This document shows positions 60,519 to 64,000 of a stretch of 64,000 nt of DNA, one piece after another. Position numbers and translations under genes: made by a program. The stretch lies in assembly GCA_934168325.1 (NCBI GenBank), contig CAKPNG010000001.1, positions 62,001 to 126,000 on the forward strand. The letters run 5' to 3'. The notes under the pieces are model-generated. The model saw nothing but the letters and a program-made list of their open reading frames with translations. It searched no databases and was not told where the DNA came from. Every line of letters starts with the position of its first letter. The stretch's first letter is position 1. Source of the DNA: an uncultured Bacilli bacterium. GTDB lineage: Bacteria > Bacillota_I > Bacilli_A > RFN20 > CAG-826.

Positions 60519-60538
60519 GTTGGTGCCTAAGGCACCAA
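60306..60538 (+). repeat. Iteron array, candidate replication origin
   Basis: Eight direct copies of GGCACCAA begin at 60306, 60332, 60365, 60396, 60463, 60485, 60507 and 60531, most extended to GGCACCAAATGAATT. Spacings are 22-33 bases except one of 67. An inverted copy, TTGGTGCC at 60520, makes a palindrome with the seventh copy (GGCACCAA-ATGAG-TTGGTGCC). They lie in an initiator-like gene. Confidence 0.72.
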
Positions 60539-60801
60539 ATGAATTACTGCATAACAATATAATAACAAATAAAATAACAGATAAATTACAGTATAAGAAA
60601 GCAATTCTAAAGTTTCTAAGTCAGCACGAAGAATGGGCACAGTTTAACAACTATTTAGTTGAAAACCATTATGATGACTTATTGGAGCGTTTTTACTGGT
60701 CTGCGGGCGATGCCCGCGCAAGCCAATATGAAGATGGATATAAAACACCTATGGAATATGGTTGGACAATTGAGCAAGTTAATCAGCTTTTAGGGCAATA
60801 A
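60493..60801 (+). CDS. C-terminal initiator-like ORF, overlapping in +1 frame
   Basis: 102 residues from ATG 60493, though no ribosome site is visible. It begins in the iteron region (KAPNELVPKAPNELLHN), then has LQYKKAILKFLSQHEEWAQFNNYLVENHYDDLLERFYWSAGDARASQYEDGYKTPMEYGWT. The second half looks like the C-terminal domain of a replication initiator. It is probably made by frameshift from the upstream gene, or is a remnant of a split gene. Confidence 0.5.
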   Translation: MNFRKAPNELVPKAPNELLHNNIITNKITDKLQYKKAILKFLSQHEEWAQFNNYLVENHYDDLLERFYWSAGDARASQYEDGYKTPMEYGWTIEQVNQLLGQ

Positions 60802-60978
60802 ATTTTTTTTTAGAAACTGATAATTGTGTCAATGATTTTTTTAATGTTTTTAATGGCTGAAAAGATTAGGAATTTCTTTCTCTCGTAAGAAAAGCTTCAG
60901 CCATAATTTTGTCTGTTTAAGAGAGCCGATAAGTTAAATTTAGGTTAAGGCAACTATTAAAAATTAAAAAGGAGAAAA

Positions 60979-61146
60979 ATGAAAATTAAAAAAGAAATTT
61001 TAAGTAATGGTAAAAAAATAATTCATCTTAAATGGCGCGGGCGCGCCAGAAAACTTCCGCATTGGGCTGTTTATTTGAAGAACAGTTGTTATCTTGAATT
61101 AGCAAAAATTCTTAATTGCGGAATTTTAGTATCTTATAGTTCGTGA
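60979..61146 (+). CDS. Small basic protein
   Basis: 55 residues: KIKKEILSNGKKIIHLKWRGRARKLPHWAVYLKNSCYLELAKILNCGIL. AAAAGGAG precedes ATG 60979. Basic start and an amphipathic helix; unknown. Between it and the previous gene (60802-60978) I see only AT-rich sequence with one hairpin (GGCTGAA...TTCAGCC). Confidence 0.45.
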   Translation: MKIKKEILSNGKKIIHLKWRGRARKLPHWAVYLKNSCYLELAKILNCGILVSYSS

Positions 61147-61425
61147 GCGGGCGCCCTTAGTTCATAGCGAAACATACTGGCCCGCTCGCAATTAAAAAAA
61201 TTTTTTTTCAAAAGCTGGCAATTAAATCAGTGGTTTTTCCATTGGTCTTATCACTTAAAAAATCATAAAAATGTCAGCTCTGATTACTTCTTAAGCTTAA
61301 AATTTTCGTTAATTTGTAGCGGGCGCCCTAATTTTATTATAAAGACCGTGTTCAGAGTCCTTATAATTTTTAGACGCCTTAAAGTTGATGATAAATCTTG
61401 CTGGCCCGCCTCGTAAGCAGATCTC
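61144..61425 (+). repeat. Two related GC-clamped hairpin elements in a noncoding stretch
   Basis: Copy 1 (61145-61189): GAGCGGGC and GCCCGCTC pair perfectly around GCCCTTAGTTCATAGCGAAACATACTG. Copy 2 (61317-61417): AGCGGGCGCCCTA starts and TGCTGGCCCGCCT ends, the same flanks around a longer insert. No gene lies here to 61513. The shared ends AGCGGGCGCCC and CTGGCCCGC in an AT-rich background suggest structured RNAs or regulatory elements. Confidence 0.45.
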
Positions 61426-61449
61426 TTATCTAAACTTATCTAAAAAAAT

Positions 61450-61478
61450 TTGATTTTCCTTAAAACTTATGCTATAAT
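61450..61478 (+). promoter_or_regulatory. Promoter of the 61.5-63 kb operon
   Basis: TTGATT, 17 bases, TATAAT. Confidence 0.82.
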
Positions 61479-61513
61479 ATTTATAGAAAGAAAGGAAAGG
61501 AGCAATTTATCTT

Positions 61514-61753
61514 ATGACCAGAAAACGCTTTACCAAATTGATGAGGGCTTATTTTTCAAAACTGGGTGCAACTGATAATAGAGAGTGGAGTAAGGTAAGA
61601 TTTGGAGCTGTTCTTCCCGCTGGAAAATTTAAGGGAGTAGTGCTTGATAGTTATCAAACAGGTTATGACTACTTTATGTATATTATGACAGAATATAATG
61701 TTTGGGATGACTTTAACTTCGATGACGAAAAGGAGACTGAAGCAAGTGTTTAA
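61514..61753 (+). CDS. Small hypothetical protein
   Basis: 79 residues: TRKRFTKLMRAYFSKLGATDNREWSKVRFGAVLPAGKFKGVVLDSYQTGYDYFMYIM. Unknown. AAAGGAGCA upstream. Overlaps the next gene by 8 bases. Confidence 0.58.
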   Translation: MTRKRFTKLMRAYFSKLGATDNREWSKVRFGAVLPAGKFKGVVLDSYQTGYDYFMYIMTEYNVWDDFNFDDEKETEASV

Positions 61754-62048
61754 TTCTGATGAAAATAAATATGAATATCCTCTTGACTTTTGCAAATATG
61801 ATTGGATATTGACACATAACAAAGAATGCATTGAGCGAGCTTTTGAACTATACAGTGGAGAAATTTTGGAGGCTTTGCGCAAGCAAGTTCCTGTAAAACC
61901 CTTGGTAAGAATGGGGTTTAATGTGATAAAATGTCCGAAATGCAAGTATATTTCGTCTTTTGATTTAGAAAAAAATAAATCAAAATATTGCGAAAATTGT
62001 GGTCAGCGATTCGATTTGACAGAACTTGATGAATGGAGAAGTGTATAA
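61746..62048 (+). CDS. Zinc-ribbon protein
   Basis: 100 residues. I choose GTG 61746, with AAAGGAG 10 bases upstream; the ATG at 61722 has no site. YEYPLDFCKYDWILTHNKECIERAF, then PVKPLVRMGFNVIKCPKCKYISSF and YCENCGQRFD form a zinc ribbon. It is clearly paralogous to the next protein (KPFMKFREDRLKCPKCGQYL ... FCPECGQHL). Confidence 0.62.
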   Translation: MFNSDENKYEYPLDFCKYDWILTHNKECIERAFELYSGEILEALRKQVPVKPLVRMGFNVIKCPKCKYISSFDLEKNKSKYCENCGQRFDLTELDEWRSV

Positions 62049-62049
62049 A

Positions 62050-62349
62050 ATGTATGATTATAGATTAAATAAACAGCTTTCTTTAACTGATATATTGAGC
62101 TTTGAATGGATAAAATATACAGATAAGGACGAGATATTGAAAGCTTGGGATGAATATGGAGATGAAATTAACCGTCTTGGACGGCTAGCGACTCCTAAGA
62201 AGCCGTTTATGAAATTTCGAGAAGACCGCTTAAAATGTCCTAAGTGCGGACAATATTTATTCCTAATTGGGGAATATAAACCTAATTTTTGTCCAGAATG
62301 TGGGCAGCATTTAGTTTGGGACGGAATTGACAAGTGGAAGGAAATTTAA
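62050..62349 (+). CDS. Zinc-ribbon protein, paralogue of the previous
   Basis: 99 residues from ATG 62050. YDYRLNKQLSLTDILSFEWIKYTDKDEILKAWDEYGDEINRL, then KPFMKFREDRLKCPKCGQYLFLI, FCPECGQHLVWDGIDKWKE. Same layout as its neighbour. Tandem duplication; role unknown. Confidence 0.65.
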   Translation: MYDYRLNKQLSLTDILSFEWIKYTDKDEILKAWDEYGDEINRLGRLATPKKPFMKFREDRLKCPKCGQYLFLIGEYKPNFCPECGQHLVWDGIDKWKEI

Positions 62350-62368
62350 CCGTTAGGAAGGTGAAAAA

Positions 62369-62686
62369 ATGAGTTGGACAAATAAAGCCGTTTTGGCTTG
62401 GGGTTGGATTTTAACTCCCGAAGAAATTGCGACACTTCCTGAAGAGATTTATGAAGAGTGGCTTGATAATGAATGGTTGATTTATTCGGAGGGTACGGAT
62501 GAAAAAATTTTTGCTTGTTTCTTTGTTGATGCAGATGAATCTCCTAAAAATGTGACTGATTTGATACCTAAACTAAGGGAAGAAGAAATCAAAGAAGAAA
62601 TCGATAAAAGGCTTGAAGCTTTCCACAAAGCTTTTCCAGCCCGCACTGATGAAAGTCAAAATTATTTGTGGTATGTTTTGTGTTAA
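62369..62686 (+). CDS. Hypothetical protein, paralogue of the next
   Basis: 105 residues: LAWGWILTPEEIATLPEEIYEEWLDNEWLIYSEGTDEKIFACFFVD. It shares with the next protein the pattern xxLPxxxxExWxDxxWLIxS and length. Acidic. Unknown function. Confidence 0.6.
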   Translation: MSWTNKAVLAWGWILTPEEIATLPEEIYEEWLDNEWLIYSEGTDEKIFACFFVDADESPKNVTDLIPKLREEEIKEEIDKRLEAFHKAFPARTDESQNYLWYVLC

Positions 62687-62701
62687 AGAAAGGAGAAAAA
62701 A

Positions 62702-63004
62702 ATGGAAGCACTTATAATTGACGGCTACAAACTCACTAAAAAAGAAGTTGTTAGACTGCCCGCAGATGTATCTGAGACTTGGGTTGATAAGGGTTGGCTT
62801 ATTGAGTCAGATACTTGTGATGACTGGTATTTTGCTCTACAGGTCATTGGAACTGATGACTTATTTGATTTAGCAATTCTGCCACAAGATTTTTTTGGCA
62901 CACCAACCAAAGAAAAGTCTGAACGGCGCCAAGATTTTTATAAGTTTTTTTCGAGCAAACAGCCTAAATTTTTCTTAATTTTGAAAGATGAAGCAAATGA
63001 TTAA
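62702..63004 (+). CDS. Hypothetical protein, paralogue of the previous
   Basis: 100 residues: ALIIDGYKLTKKEVVRLPADVSETWVDKGWLIESDTCDDWYFALQVIG, then LPQDFFGTPTKEKSERRQDFYKFFSS. AAAGGAG upstream. Possibly anti-host or regulatory small protein; no evidence beyond duplication. Confidence 0.6.
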   Translation: MEALIIDGYKLTKKEVVRLPADVSETWVDKGWLIESDTCDDWYFALQVIGTDDLFDLAILPQDFFGTPTKEKSERRQDFYKFFSSKQPKFFLILKDEAND

Positions 63005-63165
63005 CTAATGCAAAATTTAGGGGGAAAGTCGCAGTAGATTTAATAGTGAGTTTTGCAATCCCGCTCACAAACCAAAAAATTTGTGGGAAAATTTTTAAGC
63101 ACTGAAAAAAATTCTGAAAATTTTTCAGGACTGTCTAATCCCAAAAAAAATTCCCGAAAAAAAAT

Positions 63166-63194
63166 TTGAAATTTTCTGAAAACTATGCTATAAT
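63166..63194 (+). promoter_or_regulatory. Promoter of the 133-aa gene
   Basis: TTGAAA, 17 bases, TATAAT. Confidence 0.75.
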
Positions 63195-63212
63195 ATATAT
63201 GTAAGATAAAGA

Positions 63213-63297
63213 AAGAGCAAAATTTTTTGAAAAGCTCTTTCGCGAAGCGAAAAAAAAATTGAGTGCCCACTACTTAGTGTGGGAGAAGGAGTTAAAA
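63213..63297 (+). promoter_or_regulatory. Structured leader of the 133-aa gene
   Basis: Between promoter and start lies AAAGAGC-13 nt-GCTCTTT, followed by CGCGAAGCG and eight A. Then CCCAC-TACTTA-GTGTGGG lies directly before the ribosome site GAGAAGGAG. Two hairpins in a ~100-nt leader suggest attenuation or translational control. Confidence 0.4.
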
Positions 63298-63699
63298 ATG
63301 AAAACTGAAAGAGAGTTCCTTAATCGTGTTTATGAGCTGGTATCTGATGAAGAGGTTCTTGCTTACATTGATGCTCGCCTTGAAAAACTCAATGCTGCGA
63401 ATGAGCGTCAGAGAGCAAAGAACGCCGAGAAAGATGAAGTTCGTCTTGACCTTTGCAAGAAAATTGTTGAATGGCACAACGAAACCAATACTGTGCTGAC
63501 TTCTCCTGCGGTTGCAGAGTTCCTGTCTGGTCTTAGCGATGAATCTGTTTCTACTGCTAAGGCGTCCGCTTTGCTTCGCTTTGGAGTTAAGGCTGGTGTC
63601 TTTACTGAAGATGGCGAAATCACCGTTTCTAAAGTAAATGCACAGGGTAAGGCTTCTAAGTCCAAAATTAAAAGCTATGGCGTTGTTGATGGTGAATAA
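63298..63699 (+). CDS. Hypothetical charged helical protein
   Basis: 133 residues from ATG 63298 (GAGAAGGAG upstream). EREFLNRVYELVSDEEVLAYIDARLEKLNAANERQRAKNAEKDEVRLDLCKKIVEWHNE, then PAVAEFLSGLSDESVSTAKASALLRFGVKAGVFTEDG and a Lys/Ser-rich end. It has the form of small DNA-binding phage proteins with an HTH-like second half (ASALLRFGVKAG). More balanced base composition than its neighbours. Single-gene unit with leader and terminator, so probably highly expressed. Confidence 0.62.
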   Translation: MKTEREFLNRVYELVSDEEVLAYIDARLEKLNAANERQRAKNAEKDEVRLDLCKKIVEWHNETNTVLTSPAVAEFLSGLSDESVSTAKASALLRFGVKAGVFTEDGEITVSKVNAQGKASKSKIKSYGVVDGE

Positions 63700-63725
63700 T
63701 GGCTGTCCGCGAAGGAAACGGAGAG

Positions 63726-63761
63726 AGAGTTAGTTAGCTAAAAGCTGACTAACTCTTTTTT
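63726..63761 (+). terminator. Terminator of the 133-aa gene
   Basis: GAGTTAGTTAGCT-AAAA-AGCTGACTAACTC with TTTTTT. Confidence 0.88.
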
Positions 63762-64000
63762 GTTTGGGCAAAGCCCAAACACAGTGGGTGCAAAATTTTA
63801 GAGTTTCGTCTGAGAATTTTTACGTAAGAAAGAGAAACAAAGCAGGGATTAAATAGGGCGAAAAAGAGAGCGTTAAAGAGAACGATGAAAAGGGCAGTTC
63901 AATAGCGCGCGAGTGCGTAGGGGAGTAAGCGGGTGAGAAAGGAAGACAGCTAATCAATAGTAAATGATAAATGATATAATGTAAAATGGTGACCATAGAG
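63762..64000. other. No gene recognised to the right edge
   Basis: One hairpin (GTTTGGGC-AAA-GCCCAAAC, 63763-63781), then purine-rich sequence with scattered GCGCGCGAG and a TATAAT near 63976 that could be the -10 of a promoter serving genes beyond the window. No ORF of quality. Confidence 0.4.

Overview
The window is one AT-rich stretch of a tailed bacteriophage genome, from a large phage of a Clostridia-type (gut Firmicutes) host. The evidence is strong AGGAGG-type ribosome sites, near-consensus sigma-A promoters (TTGACT-17-TATAAT), phage replication, tail-fibre and lysis genes, and a tRNA array. No terminase, capsid or portal gene is present, so this is only part of the genome. The phage does not use the standard code: about 48 in-frame TAG codons interrupt otherwise intact genes. 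Every family I can align reads best with TAG as glutamine (code 15 style), and the phage carries a tRNA with a CUA anticodon and glutamine-type acceptor features (38690-38763). Many apparent gene fragments are therefore single intact genes, and I annotate them that way.

Layout. 1-16.4 kb (minus strand) is mainly replication and recombination: RecJ-like exonuclease (partial), primase, DnaB helicase (split by an intein and by a group I intron with its own GIY-YIG endonuclease), a RecA/Sak4-like ATPase, a probable SSB, both type II topoisomerase subunits, a UvrD-like helicase, a GIY-YIG protein, a holin-like protein and a nuclease. 16.5-28.5 kb (plus) is a set of tail-fibre/receptor-binding proteins, with a CXXX-repeat cysteine-rich peptide (about 53 Cys), a small partner and a radical SAM/SPASM maturase embedded in it. 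28.5-31 kb (minus) carries ATP-dependent ligase, a nucleotide-kinase-like protein and RNase H. 31-35 kb (plus) is lysis and wall degradation (holin, C39-like peptidase, double M23 protein). 35-39.5 kb is rich in RNA: two promoter-linked hairpin RNAs, nine tRNAs plus one tRNA-like element, an ~800-nt structured RNA ending in a terminator, and a pseudoknot. 39.5-47 kb holds a secreted protein, a SleB-like wall hydrolase, a 577-residue protein with 13 TAG codons, and a second CXXX-peptide cassette. The maturase of that cassette has an intein placed exactly inside its CX3CX2C iron-sulphur motif. 47-63.7 kb (plus) is a chain of small, probably early operons: RNA ligase, polynucleotide kinase-HD, kinase-like protein, a third radical SAM protein, SPFH protein, zinc-ribbon proteins, a lipoprotein, and a replication initiator with an iteron array.

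How it fits together. The suppressor tRNA lets late and mobile genes use TAG freely, whereas the right-hand early region is almost free of internal TAG, so recoding probably acts as a stage-dependent layer of expression. RNA ligase and the kinase-HD protein would repair tRNAs cut by host anticodon nucleases and so protect this dependency. The two peptide-maturase cassettes sit inside or beside the fibre genes, which suggests that thioether-modified Cys-rich peptides form part of the particle or of the host interaction; that role is inference.
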